Of a stretch of 64,000 bases of DNA, positions 1 through 12,992 are shown one piece after another. The notes beneath the pieces were generated by a model. It made no database searches. It was given only the letters and a program-made list of their open reading frames with translations, and was not told where the DNA came from. The stretch's first letter is position 1, and the number at the start of each line of letters is the position of its first letter. The stretch is from Kalaharituber pfeilii (taxonomy: Eukaryota; Ascomycota; Pezizomycetes; Pezizales; Pezizaceae): positions 62,001 to 126,000 of the forward strand of contig WHUZ01000084.1 of the NCBI GenBank assembly GCA_015179045.1, in the 5' to 3' direction. The translations under genes were made by a program, and so were the position numbers.

Positions 1-294
1 ACAACCCTCGTCCTGGATGATCTGGATATTAAGCCGCCCGAAGATATAGTGCGGGTCCATGGGCCAGTAGCATTTTTAGGAGGTGATGATCCAGATAAAG
101 GATGGGTTTGGTTGATGGAGGAGGTTCAGCAGGAAGCTTGTGGGAACAGGAGGCTGGTGGCAGTAGATGAGCTTGGGATAAAGACAGTATTGCGGGGCGA
201 TGTGGAGACGGTAGCGGGGCGAGTCTGTTCCCATGCGGCTCGTCCTACATACTCAGTTGACATGTGTAGCCATATGCAGAGCAAAGCTGAGTGA
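1..294 (+). CDS. 3' end of an unidentified gene (partial)
   Basis: Frame 1 is open from the first base of the window to a TGA at 292-294 (97 codons), so the 5' part lies outside the window. The visible peptide begins TTLVLDDLDIKPPEDIVRVH and continues with an acidic, Gly/Asp/Trp-containing stretch (GGDDPDKGWVWLMEE), ending MQSKAE. It looks like a globular C-terminus, but I do not recognise a family. An intron inside this stretch cannot be excluded, and the last ~25 codons could be intron or 3' UTR read-through. An A/T-rich tract follows at about 380-412, as expected after a gene end. Confidence 0.4.
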   Translation, partial: TTLVLDDLDIKPPEDIVRVHGPVAFLGGDDPDKGWVWLMEEVQQEACGNRRLVAVDELGIKTVLRGDVETVAGRVCSHAARPTYSVDMCSHMQSKAE

Positions 295-3200
295 GGATGT
301 TGGTAACACGCTGACTAGATGTTGGGTAGCTTGACCGTGGAGGAGCTTTCTTCGTTGCGTACATCTCCTATACTATACGAGAAAAAACCTTTTTTTCCTT
401 AAAAAAAAAAAATCTGTTTACGATCGCACGTCACACATCGAACATCACTTCTTGTTTCTCTTCGTTGTGCACTATTTCAACAGTCTTCTCTTTACTATGA
501 TCTCACAATCGTTTCTTTCTATTCTGTCGTTGTTCTACATGCAATATAATGAAGAATACAAGCCTCGGAACTTATTCACAGTTTTACTCGGCTATTTACT
601 CCTTCGTTCTCTCTAATGTTGGTTGTCGCACGACCTCCCAAAACAGGACCTCCGACCCAGTAGGGAGTAGAGGATGAATCATATATTGAAGTATTGGTCA
701 ATGAAGTTTATTGGAATCCTACTCGATCTTAGATAAAGCCCTGAGCATATTAGATATAGGATATCCTAGATCAGCGTAAGTTAGGGACCTCGATGAGGCT
801 CGGAGGGTGACCCAACTTTAACAACATTATTAAGCTTGCTATATTAACCGTCATTCCGCACATGCCACCCTTTGGAGGGCGTATGCCCAGAAGCTTCAAG
901 TGACAGGCGGAGGCTGGAGTGAGACTCGGGAAGTTTCTTGCGTCAGTTAGCCTGGAAAAGATTACATATTACCCAAGACGGCACGCGCAAGGACCTCTCC
1001 GACGCCCTGGGTCTCATCCGACAATCGCTCCCGCTTCTCTCCACCGTCGACCCTGCCAGTCCTGATGGTGAGCACGGAGTCATTCTGAGGATATGGGAAA
1101 CGATAATACCACACGGTTTCCACGTTCAGTCAATCCTTCTTCATTGTTAGATGTCTGGCATTTATACCGTTGGGCAATGAGTCGTGGACGATTGAGATCA
1201 TCAATGACATATTGCTGATCGTGAGAACAAATTCAGTTACCAGGACAAGAATTCAAATTCAACTAAATAACCAGTAGCTGACAATTACTGCAACAAAGAT
1301 TCCTGCAATTCCCTCAAATTATCTCCTTACTCATATCACTATTCAATCGAAACCCTCAATAGTAGGAGACCGGCCTCTGAGACACCAGCACAAGGAAACG
1401 GAGTAAAAAAACGCAGTAGTTATCCTCTCGACACATACTCCTTGAGTGCCGGTTAAGTAGGAAAAATTGCTTTTATGACTTTTCTTCTCTTTTTCTTTTT
1501 GCCTCTTTCTCTTCTGTTGAAGAACTGGAACCGACTTCTGAACTCTGTATCCAAAATTTGAGAACTATGACATTTAGAATTACATCTTTGAGCTCTTGAA
1601 GGGATATGGTCTTGCCTCTGATGCTAAGTGATTATATCGCAGGCGTTGGAATTCTGTCATAGTAAGAGTAACATGTAGTACTAAATCGTTTCGCTGAGAG
1701 CAATGGAGGGGGGGTCAATGCAAATTAGGTATAATTGATTGACTAGGGGTCTGCCGAGGTTCTGTCATCAGGGTACTGAATGTAATGCCTCTCGGTATTT
1801 TCAAGCGCCCTGACTTATTAGTTGATTTATCAGGAGTATGTCTGCTCGTTAGATAGCTACAATATGTTTTCATCAATGATTCATATTCCACAAAGAACGA
1901 TTCTTTTGCGGGGACGAGTACTCTAGCTTTTTTTTTTTTCTTTTTTTTTTTTTTTTAATGCATACTGCTTCGTGAGTACGAGAACAGTACCGCCCCGAGG
2001 GCAATAGATTACTGCATCGATGGACCCTGGTTTTTGTCGCCATGACAACCTAATTGAGCTCGTCCCAGACTCTGAAGGTCATGTGCATTATAGCAACCTA
2101 ATGTTTTTTGCTCGTTGCTGCTTACGTACAGTACTACCTAACGAGACAATGCTCGCAGAATGTAGGGGTGTGCTGCAGACAGCACTTACCGTGACCAAAT
2201 GGTCACCCTTGCGAACCGCGAGAGGTGAGTACTGCTGTAACAGAGCTGGTAAGCAAGGCCAAAAAGACATCTCTCTGTACAGCATATCATATCATATAGC
2301 TGTCACAGCCCACATTGCATGCGATGTTTGCATGTATGCATCCTCGCCGCTACACCTCGTGTGTCCGCAACTCTTTGAACAATTTGTAGATGATGATCTT
2401 GTAATAGTATCTACTACTTCGCACGGCGGTATATCTTTTGTACTGCTCTGCTACTGTATGATTTAATCACACATGTTCCCTAGAGGGGCCCTCTCGCTTC
2501 GCTCGGGAGTCAATACACTCCGAGGTGGGGGTGACACTAAGATGGGGGGAAAACTGAACATTGTCTAATCAACTCTTCTACCCAATACCCCACCACCACC
2601 ACCACCACCACCACCATCACTATCCTTCCCGAAACTCCCAACTCTCCAGTTGCACGCCGATCAACCATACCTGCTGACCGAGTCACTTACAGAAACTACA
2701 TACCGAACTTGTCTTCCGAACTTCCCAAACTCACCTTCCAAGCTGCCACTTACCCTCCTCCTCCCATAATGAACTGCTTCCTGTACCATTCACTGAACCG
2801 TATACCGCATTCCCACTTACTTTACCTACTAAGCCACCCACCATAGCATTCCCCAAGTATCAAGTTTAGCAGAGTACAGTACAACCCAAGAAACCCTATT
2901 TTTATTTTTTTTTAGTCTCAATACGGCAGTGCCAACGGAATACCAAGCTTGCATAGGCAAGTTGCGGAGTTTGAATAGAGCTGAGTAGGTAGGTTTAAGA
3001 TAGCGTTATCCTCAGTTCAGGAGAATATCATAGAAGTCAAGCTCTATTTATTTCGATTAGTATGATGGCAGGACTTGACTCAAGTTGCCAGAGATTTTGT
3101 ACTCCGTTATTCAATGTGCTGATCAGCAACCACTTGTAGGTTCATAGCGACAAAGCATAGAATTCTACTAGGCGATAAAAGAGGAGGCCTGAGTTGAAAG

Positions 3201-3602
3201 GCAAATGGTTTTATCTCAGCTCTGTATAGAAGATTACGGGGGGGTTAGTTGAGGGTAACAGTTTGTCAAACTACATTTAATTTCCCAGGCCTATGCAGAG
3301 TATGCAGGAGCGGCTTATGGCAAAGCTGAAGTAAGTATGTTTCGGACTTTATTCTAACAAGCGCAAAGTACATAGTTGAGCCAAAAAGAAAGGATGAAAC
3401 AAATAATCCCAGCCCAAATATTTTATACAGTCTCTCCCTCTCCCAAATGCAAGAACCCTGCTTTCCACGAATACATATATATGCGGTAAATTAATTCATA
3501 ATGCATATGGGTCTTTTATTTGCCCATTCCAAACATACAAGTAATGCTCTTCAACAGCTCCCACCCCACCCTGGACCCTGTCAAGGTCAACAATCCCAAA
3601 CC
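295..3602. other. Intergenic stretch, no convincing gene
   Basis: About 3.3 kb. It holds homopolymer tracts (A-rich near 400, T-rich 1928-1957, G8 near 1710), a CAC microsatellite at 2590-2619, and small open frames. One of these (938-1150, plus) has coding-like composition, with a DLSDALGLIRQSLPLLSTVD segment ending next to a GTGAGC splice-donor-like site. It could be a relic exon, but I see no partner exon. A 148-codon frame at 2020-2466 has no recognisable domain. Confidence 0.5.
2590..2619. repeat. CAC trinucleotide microsatellite
   Basis: Nine to ten near-perfect CAC units, followed by one CAT interruption. It is not inside a recognisable coding frame. Confidence 0.9.
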
Positions 3603-4936
3603 TTACTCCCTCACCCAAACCGCCGCATATCCCATCCCCGTCCCAATACACATCGACGTTACCCCGATTCTTCCTCCCGTCCTCTTCAACTCCGTCAACA
3701 GCGTGCTCACCTGCCTTGCCCCTGTGGCTCCAAGTGGATGTCCAAACGCAATCGCTCCTCCCTTCGGATTGACCTTCTTCCGGTCCAATCCCAGCTCATT
3801 CACGCACCAAACGCATTGGCTCGCAAACGCCTCATTGATTTCAAAAATGTCCACCTCATCCTTAGTGATTCCCGTCTTCTCAAAGACTTTCGGGATGGCA
3901 GCCCATGGGCCAACACCCATAAGGAGTGGTGGCACACCGACGACCGCAGCCTGAACAAACTTGCCAATGATGGGCTGCCCGATACGCTCTGCGGTTGAAC
4001 GCTTCATGAGCAGAACCGCCCCTGCGCCGTCGGAAACTTGGGATGCGTTGCCCGCATGGATGGTGCCGTCTTTCGCAAAAGCAGGTTTAATTTTGCCGAG
4101 TGATTCAGCGGTGATATTAGGTCTAATGCCGTCATCCTTGGAGACAGTGATGGTCTTTGTCTCGCCGGTCTTGGGGTCCTCGAATTTAGCGTCCAGGGGG
4201 TAAATCTCCTCGTCAAACAGACCTGCAGATTGAGCTGCGAGTGCCTTCTGGTACGAGGCAGCGGCGAAGGCGTCTTGCTCCGCGCGAGAGATCTTGCGGT
4301 CCTTGGCCATCTTTTCGGAGAGGACGCCCATGGGGACCTTACAGTTCTTAGCCTCGATGTAAGAGTCGAGGAGCTCAGAGAATTCCGTGACAGCCGCAGG
4401 ACTGTATGTAAATCGCATGTTAGAATATATCTTCCAAGAAGACAAATCAAGCAGAGTGGGTCTTCATACCCATATTGACTGCTCATACTCTCCACACCCG
4501 CACCAATACCAATCTCAATCTGCCCCGCCCTGATCGCATTTGCCACATCCACAACCGCCTGCAAACCCGAGCTGCACTGCCTATTCGTCGCCCTGACACC
4601 CGTTGTCACAGGGAACCCCGCAACCAACGACGCTGCGCGGAACTCTGTCGCACCACCGCCTGGCGCAAGCACACACCCCACCGTAATATCCTCTACAAGC
4701 GCAGGGTCAATCTTCGACCTCTCAATCATGCCCTTGAGGATTCCTACGACCAAGTCCTGGGCAGGTGTATCCTTGAACCCGCCGCGGCCGCCCTTTGTGA
4801 TAGCAGTGCGGAGGGCACAAGTAACGACAACGTCATCGGGTGATGGAGTCAGAAGCTTTTCGCGGGCGGATTTGGAGGAAGTGAGGGAGGAGGTGATTTG
4901 GGAGGAGATCTGGGAGAGGCGGTCGGTGGCGGACAT
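3603..4936 (-). CDS. POT1: Peroxisomal 3-ketoacyl-CoA thiolase (acetyl-CoA acyltransferase)
   Basis: Catalyses the last, thiolytic step of peroxisomal fatty-acid beta-oxidation (3-ketoacyl-CoA + CoA to acetyl-CoA + shortened acyl-CoA). Two exons: 4936-4470 and 4401-3603, with a 68-nt GT-AG intron (4469-4402, CTAAC branch). Joining gives 421 aa in frame, the usual length. Seen directly: the nucleophile motif NRQCSSGLQA (~Cys 121), GVESMSSQYG across the junction, NEAFASQ, GHPLGATGARQ and the C-terminal CIGTGMG loop with the second catalytic Cys. The N-terminus MSATDRLSQISSQI contains R-L-x5-Q-I, a good PTS2 signal, and there is no C-terminal PTS1 (it ends AVWVRE). The start at 4936 is chosen because it places PTS2 at the N-terminus, as in yeast and Yarrowia Pot1. 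A mitochondrial thiolase is less likely because of the PTS2 and the fungal peroxisomal-type sequence. Confidence 0.96.
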
Positions 4937-6298
4937 TGTAATGCGAGAGAAAAAATGTGTTCAAGAACTAATTATACACAGTATGAAGGATGAGTCTAGA
5001 AAGACGTGATATTTCGAAGTTTATCTTGAGACTGCTCTTGTGCAAAGGGCGGAAGAGAGAGGGAGGTAAGAGTAAGTAAAATCAGGCCCTTGGAGGACAC
5101 TTCAGTACCTTATATGGGGACCGGCGGGAAGCAGGGTGGGGCAAAAAGAGGAGCGTGACTGACGCCGCAGCAGCTATTCTATTTTGTCTCTAAATTCTCA
5201 AGGTTAAGCAGCGTTAGAGCCGAACGGGACCAAGGGGCAGCTGTGCCTCCCAATGCTCGGTGTGGGGAGCGCAGGGCGCAAAGCATGTGATAGTTGCGCC
5301 TGGGCTGGGGCCGTGTGGGGGAGTGCAGCGCGATAGCCTCGGGAGGCCGCGTCTTGGCGGATGTCGGGATATCTACTTATGTAGTACAGTGCCGTGATTG
5401 AGGGCACACAGTCAAGTTCATGCTTCCGCACAGTATCCAATTCAAATGCTGAGCTGTTTTCGTAGCACGTTTTTCCAAGGTATCCTGAGCTGGGTTTAAT
5501 ATACCAAGTTCATACATTTTTGTTGCCAGTTCTTGATCACTCAACCATCGCATCATTGTATCACGCACGCCCAGTGCTCATCTACCTCGGCATATGTTTT
5601 AGTATACCCATGGTGATGGCCAGTACGGGTAGATGCACTTGTCAGCAATGCACCAAGGCACAACTAAGACTAAAATAGCTTTCTCCAAGAAGTTAATTCC
5701 ATGTTCAATGCCCATGCCCCAATGCCATGCCATGCCATGTATGCGCAAGTACATGCTAGGCCAATTGGGTGACTACATGTCCTGTACTTAAGTTTAGACC
5801 TATGCAAAGAAAAAGGTCAATCCGAATTCGATAAATCAATTCTGCTTGGATATCATGCCTCGAAAATAACATGTAACTCATCTATATAGATGGGACTACT
5901 GACAATGGAACCCCTGGTCATGGTGCCGGGGCACGAGCTCACTTCCAAAGTCTATTTACATTGACGAAGGAAGGAGTACTACGAGCGGGGCTAGAAGGTC
6001 TTCACACTGAGATTCTGACAAAAGTAAAAAAAGCAAAAAAACAAAGGTGGACTGCCACAGGAAAGAACTTCTCACAGAAAGAACTCCCATACTAGGCCTA
6101 CCTCCACACCCCCTCTTGGTGTTATTTTACCAGCCGCAACATTGGACTTGGCCTAGTCCTACGACGCTGGCTAAGCCTGATCCTTCTCCAGAATCGTTGA
6201 AAGTCACCTCCTTGTTTCTCATTTCAGGTTTCTTCTTCCAACGATTTCACCCGCTATTTCTCCACTTTCGAAAACCATTCAACAGTTCGCGACTTACA
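4937..6298. other. Intergenic stretch between thiolase and farnesyltransferase genes
   Basis: About 1.36 kb containing the thiolase promoter/5' region and the 3' flank of the next minus-strand gene. Small frames at 5204-5568 (minus) overlap one another and show no domain. I see nothing else that can be supported. Confidence 0.5.
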
Positions 6299-8537
6299 CT
6301 AAACAGTACTTGCATCGTCTGCTCCTGATATCCACTGCATCCATTCCGCCACGTTCTCATACGGCACATTAAACACCGGATGTGCCCTCCTCACCCTATC
6401 GCCCTTCCACCATTCCCCCACGTCTCCCAAACTCTCTCCTACTCCTTCATCGTCCTCCTTGTCCAGGTAGTCAACCATGTCGTCGTCATCAAGATCATAC
6501 GTACTCAACACTTTCTCGATAATCTTATTATTATCGCCGGGCGGGGTATATGTGGGAATATAGTGTGACGTTCGCCATGAGAATGCGGCACGGAGTGCAG
6601 GAGATGAAGCTGATTCCGAGCTGTCTTGCACATTCGTCGGGTCATGGACATAGTAGTGGTAATTTTGAGCAGTCGATAGGCCCAATAAGATGTAGCCGGA
6701 GTGATAGTAGTCTGGAAACCTGGAACGAAAGTTAGAAACGTAGGTCAACAAAATATTTTGACGAAGGGGAAGATGTAACCTACTTTCCAGGCTTATCTCG
6801 TAACCCTCCAGAGTAAGATTGGCAGCAAGCAAGAATATACTTGACTAAACCGTCCCGACTCCATAAACTCCCTACAATACCTCTACCCTTCTCAGTCTTT
6901 TTGGCGCCATTCTCGCCATCCTCAGTCTCTTCACCGTCTTCGTCGTCGTCCTGTGGACCATTCAGGGCAGCTTCAACCAATGCCCAACATCCACCTACCC
7001 ATGTGCTGTAGCACCCATCTACCAATTTATTCGTACGCCCAGAAAAACCACCTTCTGGTGCATATTGCCTCGCAGACAGCCAGCTAATCAGCCGGGGCAG
7101 ATCAAGATATTTTTGCAGCATCACCTCCGGCTCTCCCAGCAGACATAATGCTGCAAGCGCACAAAACGCATACCCTCCATGTGCTTCCATTCCCCCCGGA
7201 CCACCAGAAATTCCGCCCTCATACGATTGACATCTACTTAGATACTCCGCGGTGCCATCAAGTAAGTTTTTGGGTATGTTACTTGGATCGTGGCCCCACC
7301 CACCAGTCCTTTTCCCATTTTTCACCTCCTCGGACTCCCTTTGCAATCTCTCTATATCTTCCTGCGCCAGCTCCGTTGGTAAACCAAGCAATGAGATAAG
7401 CGTTAATGCGCAATATACCCCCCTCACGTCCTCCTCCCCTCCGTCACAAACCGTGAATCCTCCATCCAGTTGTTTCAAACTACTTAACCACCGCCACATT
7501 TTGACTCTATCCACTACTTCGAATGCTTCCCGCCCACCAACAGTGCAAAGAGCCAGTACTGCCCCATAACTCACAGCAACATGACTCGATTGCCCATTTC
7601 CGCCACCAAATCCACCGGTTTTGTAGTTTTGTATCGGACGTAACGTCTCGATTAACCGCTCTCTGTATGGCGCGAGGTCCGCCCCCAGAGTGTATAGCCC
7701 AATCAAACACCAGTAAAGTATCCATGGCCGTGAAGCGTCAAGCGCCGTAAATGAACTTGGCAGTTGCTCTCCATCCTCGTCCAGCCCGAGGCCCTGCTCC
7801 AGAAACTCGAGATGCGCTTCCCGGTTTAGGTGTGGCAGCGGGTTAAGCACGTCGGAGTGTAGGTTGAGACAATCCTGCGCAACGGCATCTTGGTCGAGGG
7901 ATGTTTTTGTCGTTAGGACGTCTTTGAGAAGGGGGAGTGTGGTGAAGATGGTATGTATAACGGGAGAAGTTGGCAGAGCCGTTGTAGGTGACGTTATCTC
8001 AATGAGTTGGGGAGATGACTCGCGGAGGGTGGTGCCTGTGAAGAGTGCATCGAGCTGGCTTGTCGGGGAGGCTCTACTGGCTACTGACATTTTCGGTTTC
8101 GGGGATTTGTGTGGTGCGGGGATAGGATGCGGCTTCACTCCCGTTCCCTTCGTCTGCCGGGGCCGGTACCTCAAAGATGACGATGCCGACACTGCTGTCG
8201 TTGAGGAGGAAGCGGCAGACGCCTTGCCGCTCCAGTCTTCAGCCTCTGAGCTTCGTGCGTGAATCGGTATCCCTGTCAGCTGTTCGAGTTCCCGTTCAGG
8301 TTTCGATTCGCTCCGCCCTTGCCCTTGCCCTTGCTCACCGACGCGGACGGTCGCTGCACGTTTGAAATCTGCAGGCTGCAGCACCCTTCGTCTCGCTGCA
8401 CCCGGTGGTGAAATCACGCGGAATTTAAGCCGTGGTTCTTTAGGCGTAAGCCTGTTTCTCGACCGGATTCTGGGGCTGCCGTCGGCGGCGGCGTCCTGGG
8501 GTAACTGGGTGCCCTCAGCCTCGCTGGCAGCGGGCAT
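6299..8537 (-). CDS. RAM1: Protein farnesyltransferase beta subunit
   Basis: Catalytic beta subunit that attaches farnesyl to CaaX cysteines (Ras, a-factor-type pheromones) together with an alpha subunit. Exons 8537-6784 and 6719-6299; the 64-nt intron 6783-6720 has a CTAAC branch. The join (DKPGK-FPDYYHSGY) restores the conserved core, total 724 aa. Prenyltransferase alpha-alpha repeats are visible (QNYKTGGFGGG, QLDGGFTV, CQSYEGGISG, QYAPEGGFSGRTNKLVDGCY, CQSYSGGLRDKPG). The Zn ligands are Asp and Cys in LVDGCYS and His in PDYYHSGYILLGLS. GRTNKLVDGCYS points to farnesyl- rather than geranylgeranyltransferase I. The core begins near residue 190. The first ~150-190 residues are low-complexity, basic and Ser/Pro-rich, so a later start (Met ~148) is possible. 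An acidic DDDDMVDYLDKEDDEG insert lies near the C-terminus. Confidence 0.95.
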
Positions 8538-10371
8538 GGCGGGGTAGAAAGCCTTGTCGACTATTGTGTATGATATTGCTTATCCTTTGTTACGAGCCCG
8601 GCCATTGGCTGGGCTGGGCGTCTTTGTTCTTGTTACCTGGAATTCTTGGATATGCTTCTGCTTGCTGGTGGCGTAGGGCGCGGGGTACGGGGGGGGCTTG
8701 GCGCCGTGCGTGATGCATTGCTGTCCAATGATGCTGCCTTGGCGTCATATAGCATCAAGTATCAGCGTCAGGCAGATCACATGCAACGCACATACAGGAT
8801 AGCCTCATCATGCCGCTCGCATGATATGCTGCGATTCGTCCTAGGACACAGTTGACAGCTGCGGGGTGGGATGCCGATCCATCCACGTTAGTTTCTCAGT
8901 GGTAGGTGCATTCATGCATTCATCAGCACAAGTATGCTTGCATGTGGGCGTTAGGTGCTACATATGCAGTCCTCCCATTTGCGCTCATGTCATAAACAAA
9001 AGGAACATCAGCATCAATTTTCTAAGAGGTACCAGCCCTAAGGGACCTCTCTCGATATCATGGTCAATCTGAGCCCCAATGAGTGAATTTTCTTAACCGT
9101 CTTAGCTGTGTATCACTGGCCCCAATTCTTACAATTGTCGGTATGACTGTTACATTCAGCTGTATTCTCACTCTCCCTTTACCATCAACCAAAGTGCTCT
9201 CTAGCTCGATTTCTACTCACTTCACAGCTCTTAATTGCTTCTCATAACCCAGAAGATCTTTGATTGCTCTTTCAAATCTAGTTGTGGCCAATGCAATCAC
9301 TGAACACCACTCCGCCAACACAACTTCTCCCCCATCGCGATCGCAACCTTCTGACACTTCTGGAGCTCACTCGAATACTCTGGCATATGGACCTTCCAAA
9401 GATGACTGGGACGGCTCAGTGTACCGTCGGTCCTCTTTGCTTGTTCACACACGGTCAGACAAGCAGCTTTAGCATACCAGTACAGTACCTGTCAAGAATC
9501 GGCACCGTGGTCTATTGCATACCTGCTCTCGTACTCATTTCCATATATTCCTGCAATTCACAACTTTGTGGGCAAAAGCCAGAAGTTTACCTACAATTCA
9601 CGTGGCTGTCTTCCCACAAATGAGAGTTATGCCAACTAGAGTGATAGCTTACATTCGGTCCAGCCCCCCTACATACGGAATATATTAATTCATGTAACTT
9701 TGGGGCATGCATGCAAAGTCGCAAAGCCTAGTAAGTAACTAATTCTTCAATCCTTGGTCCAAATCTCTGAAAATGTACTTATTATTAGGCCGCAGGATTT
9801 TGGAAGTCTGCTGCCTAGATTCTCTGTGAACTCGTGCAGCAAGAATGCAGCTAATGTACGACTGTATCGCATGCTATCCCCGGCCTCCGCTATAATTTAG
9901 CTTGAATTGGGAAGGTCATGAAGATACAGACTTCGATACCCGGCATCTGGCACCGCAGAGCTAACTAAAAACGCATCCCACAAGCTAGAGTGCATGTTAC
10001 AGGGGAACGGGTTTTGGTTGGGAAGAACTGGTTATCATACGAGACTAGGGTAGAACCATTGATGGTATGCGTCAATTGGGTGGTATAAATGTACGCACAA
10101 TTCTGAAGCTCCCAGTTTCCGTATTCAACACAGGCTACTTCAGCACTTCAGCACCTCGTTGCTTATTTTGATCGCTCGGGCTCTTTATCGCTGGATATAT
10201 ACTCTTGACGGCGATTTTGTTTCGAGTTTCTCACTTAGACCTTTTGTCGGATACCCGGACAATTTGAATTTTGAATTTTGAATTTTGATTTTTAGGTCAC
10301 CATACGATTGACGACCACCCACGTATTAGATTCGTAATTGAATCAAGAATTGAAGCTACAAGTACCCCGTG
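8538..10371. other. Divergent intergenic region
   Basis: About 1.8 kb between the divergently transcribed farnesyltransferase (minus) and decarboxylase (plus) genes, so it must hold both promoters. The only structured element I see is a TTTTGAA-type 7-bp tandem repeat at about 10264-10290, just upstream of the decarboxylase. The small frames here have no recognisable domain. Confidence 0.5.
10264..10290. repeat. Short 7-bp tandem repeat (TTTTGAA type)
   Basis: Four imperfect units of a TTGAATT/TTTTGAA motif about 85-110 bp upstream of the decarboxylase start codon, in the presumed 5' leader or promoter. Confidence 0.7.
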
Positions 10372-12229
10372 ATGAATTCAGACGAGTTTCGAAAGGCTGC
10401 GCATGCTGCGATCGATCAGAGTGAGTACTTACTTGCCACACCGTACCTGCATGACTTATCTCCGGTTCCCTCGCACTGATTGGTGCAAGCTTGCGCATGA
10501 GCGGAGGAACGTCTCACTTGTGCGCTGTGATGCACACTTGCTGATCGCACAACCGCACCTACAAATCCACAGTTATCGACTACAACGACACAATCTCCGA
10601 CCGCAAGGTCATCCCCGATATCTACCCCGGATACCTCAGGCCGCTGTTACCGGATGGACCACCGCAGGAGGGAGAGGCGTGGGAGGATATACAGAAGGAT
10701 TTGACGGACAAGATTATGCCGGGATTGACACATTGGTACGTTTGGTCCGTGTGCAGGCACTCATCGGTGAAACCTATTAGGAATTGAGGAGGGAAGGTAT
10801 CTAATACCAGCCGGATCGATAGGCAGTCCCCAAATTTCCTCGCCTTCTTCCCCTCTAACACTACCTACCCCGGCATGCTCGGCGAGTTGTACTCTTCCGC
10901 CTTCACCGCAGCAGCGTTCAATTGGATCTGCTCTCCCGCCGTGACTGAACTAGAAACAATCGTCCTGGACTGGCTGTGCAAATTGCTCAATCTCCCTCCA
11001 TGCTACCTTTCCACATCCTCCACGGGTGGTGGGGGGGTCATCCAGGGCTCAGCAAGCGAAGCTGTACTGACGGTTATGGTAGCCGCGCGAGACCGGTACT
11101 TGAATCACCTTGTTCAAGGGATAACGGACGAGAAGGAGCGAGAGCAAATTATTGCGGAGACGAGAGGGAAGTTGGTGGCGTTGGGAAGTAGCCAGGCTCA
11201 TAGCTGCACGCAAAAGGCGGCGTTGATTGCAGGGGTGAGATTTGAGAGCTTGGAGGCCGATGAGGAGTATAGACTCCGGGGCGACACCTTGAGGAGGAAG
11301 CTGAAGAAGTTGAGGAAGGAAGGATATGAGCCGTTTTACTTGACTTGTTCTCTAGGCTCGTGGCCCCTTCCTTGCGTCAATATGCCATTAAGACTTCTAA
11401 CAGTGATACCCTAGGCACAACCTCAACTTGCGCCATTGATGCCTTTGACGAGATTGCCGAGGTAGCCCAAGAGGACGCACAACTCTGGATCCACGTCGAC
11501 GCTGCGTACGCTGGCGCCGCGCTTATCCTCTCCGAGTACCAGCACCTGACGGCCTCCTTTACGCACTTCGACTCCTTCGACATGAACATGCACAAGTGGC
11601 TTCTCGTTCCCTTCGACGCCTCATGTCTCTTTGTCAAGTCGCGCAAGCCGCTTCTCGACGCGCTCTCCATCACCCCAAGTTTCCTCCGGAACCCCTTTTC
11701 CGAGTCGGGTTTGGTGACAGATTACCGGGATTGGCAGATCCCACTGGGAAGACGGTTTAGGGCACTCAAGATTTGGTTTGTGATGAGGAGTTATGGAGTG
11801 GAGGGGATGAGGAAGCATTTGAGGCATACGATGGGCGTTGGACAGGTGTTTACTGAGCTCGTCAAGAGTAGAGACGATCTATTTGAGATTGTGGCAGAGC
11901 CGAGATTCGGGTTAACGGTATTTAGGGTTCGGCTGGGAGTTGGTGCATCAAAGGCAGAGGGAGGCGAGGCGGAGAAAAGGGCGAATGCTATCACGAAGGA
12001 GGTTTATGAGAAGGTGAATGCGGGTAGGGAGGTCTACTTGACGTCAACGGTGCTTGGAAACATTTACGCCATTAGAGTCGTCACGGGGTCGCCGAGAGCA
12101 GAGGAGGAGTCCGTCAGGAAGGCGTTTGAGTTATTAGTGAAGGCGGTTGGCGAGGTGATTGGGCAGGGACAGCTGGATGCTAATGGGGTGCAACGGGAGG
12201 TAGCGGGAGTGCAGTTGAGAGGTGTTTAG
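10372..12229 (+). CDS. Group II PLP-dependent decarboxylase (aromatic-L-amino-acid decarboxylase type)
   Basis: Fold-type I PLP enzyme that would decarboxylate an aromatic L-amino acid (tyrosine, DOPA or tryptophan); the substrate cannot be read from sequence. Four exons: 10372-10420, 10573-10735, 10823-11355 and 11415-12229, giving 519 aa. Exon 1 encodes MNSDEFRKAAHAAID, the classic AADC N-terminus. Later motifs are YPGYLRPLLPD, WQSPNFLAFFPSNTTYPGML, GGGVIQGSASEAVL, HVDAAYAGAA and the PLP-lysine segment MNMHKWLLVPFD. Introns 1 and 2 are GT-AG. Intron 3 (11356-11414, 59 nt, CTAAC branch) is best modelled as GC-AG, because only this join keeps the conserved LTCSLGTTSTCAID (family ATLGTT) in frame. 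A GT-AG alternative (11359-11402) would insert four residues there. Confidence 0.93.
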
Positions 12230-12992
12230 TATGGGATAGCTTTGAATTGGATTTCGAGGATATTACATTGGATTCATATAGCAATATAGATAACTCTTCG
12301 TTAGACATTGACAGAAGCCTTAAAAAGTAAAGGTCACGTGCTAGATTTCGTTCTTATCGAAAAGCGTGACCCCCACCCTAATCCCCGCATTCACCAATTG
12401 AATAACACAGTCCCTTCCCACAACACACCCTCCACAAACCCTGACAACCAAATATAAAATATTCCCACGCAACAATTCGTCATCGACCCCTGTCAAGACG
12501 TTTCTTATATACTACTACACCATCGTATCGTCAAAACTACATTCCGACGATGAATACTTACATAGATTCCATGTCTTCAGTCCTAACACTCTAATCTACA
12601 GACAAATCTAAAAAAAAAAAAAACTGTGGATGTGATTCGTATATTACTGATATAACGCGAGAACGGGTTTATCGGATATTTCCTTAAACAAATTCTTGAA
12701 TGAAAGTGGGAATCTCCCAAACCCCGAAGCTGAGACAAGGCGTTGGTGACTGCGTGTTTACTGCAGCAGTTGGATAACGTTGTGCACTTGCTGAGGTATC
12801 GTGTTCTGAGTCGCCAAAACCTACGTACTCGTACATTATGTGCCGACGGGGGTGGGCTAACATGCTTCAGCATACAGGTGCCATCGAATAGCACAGCAAC
12901 TAGCATCCCTCGAGCAGCAGGGGATTCTCGTCCATTACAGTTCTTTCCTTACCATAAACCATCTCCACGCCCACCACGTCACATCCACCCGA
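12230..12992. other. Intergenic region between decarboxylase and LisH/WD40 genes
   Basis: About 760 bp in a tandem (plus, plus) arrangement. It contains an A-tract at 12610-12622 and pyrimidine-rich sequence before the next ATG. No gene or RNA could be supported. Confidence 0.5.

Noticed and set aside
2020..2466. 148-codon open frame
   Set aside because: No domain, no coding-like residue pattern, and an overlapping opposite frame is equally open.
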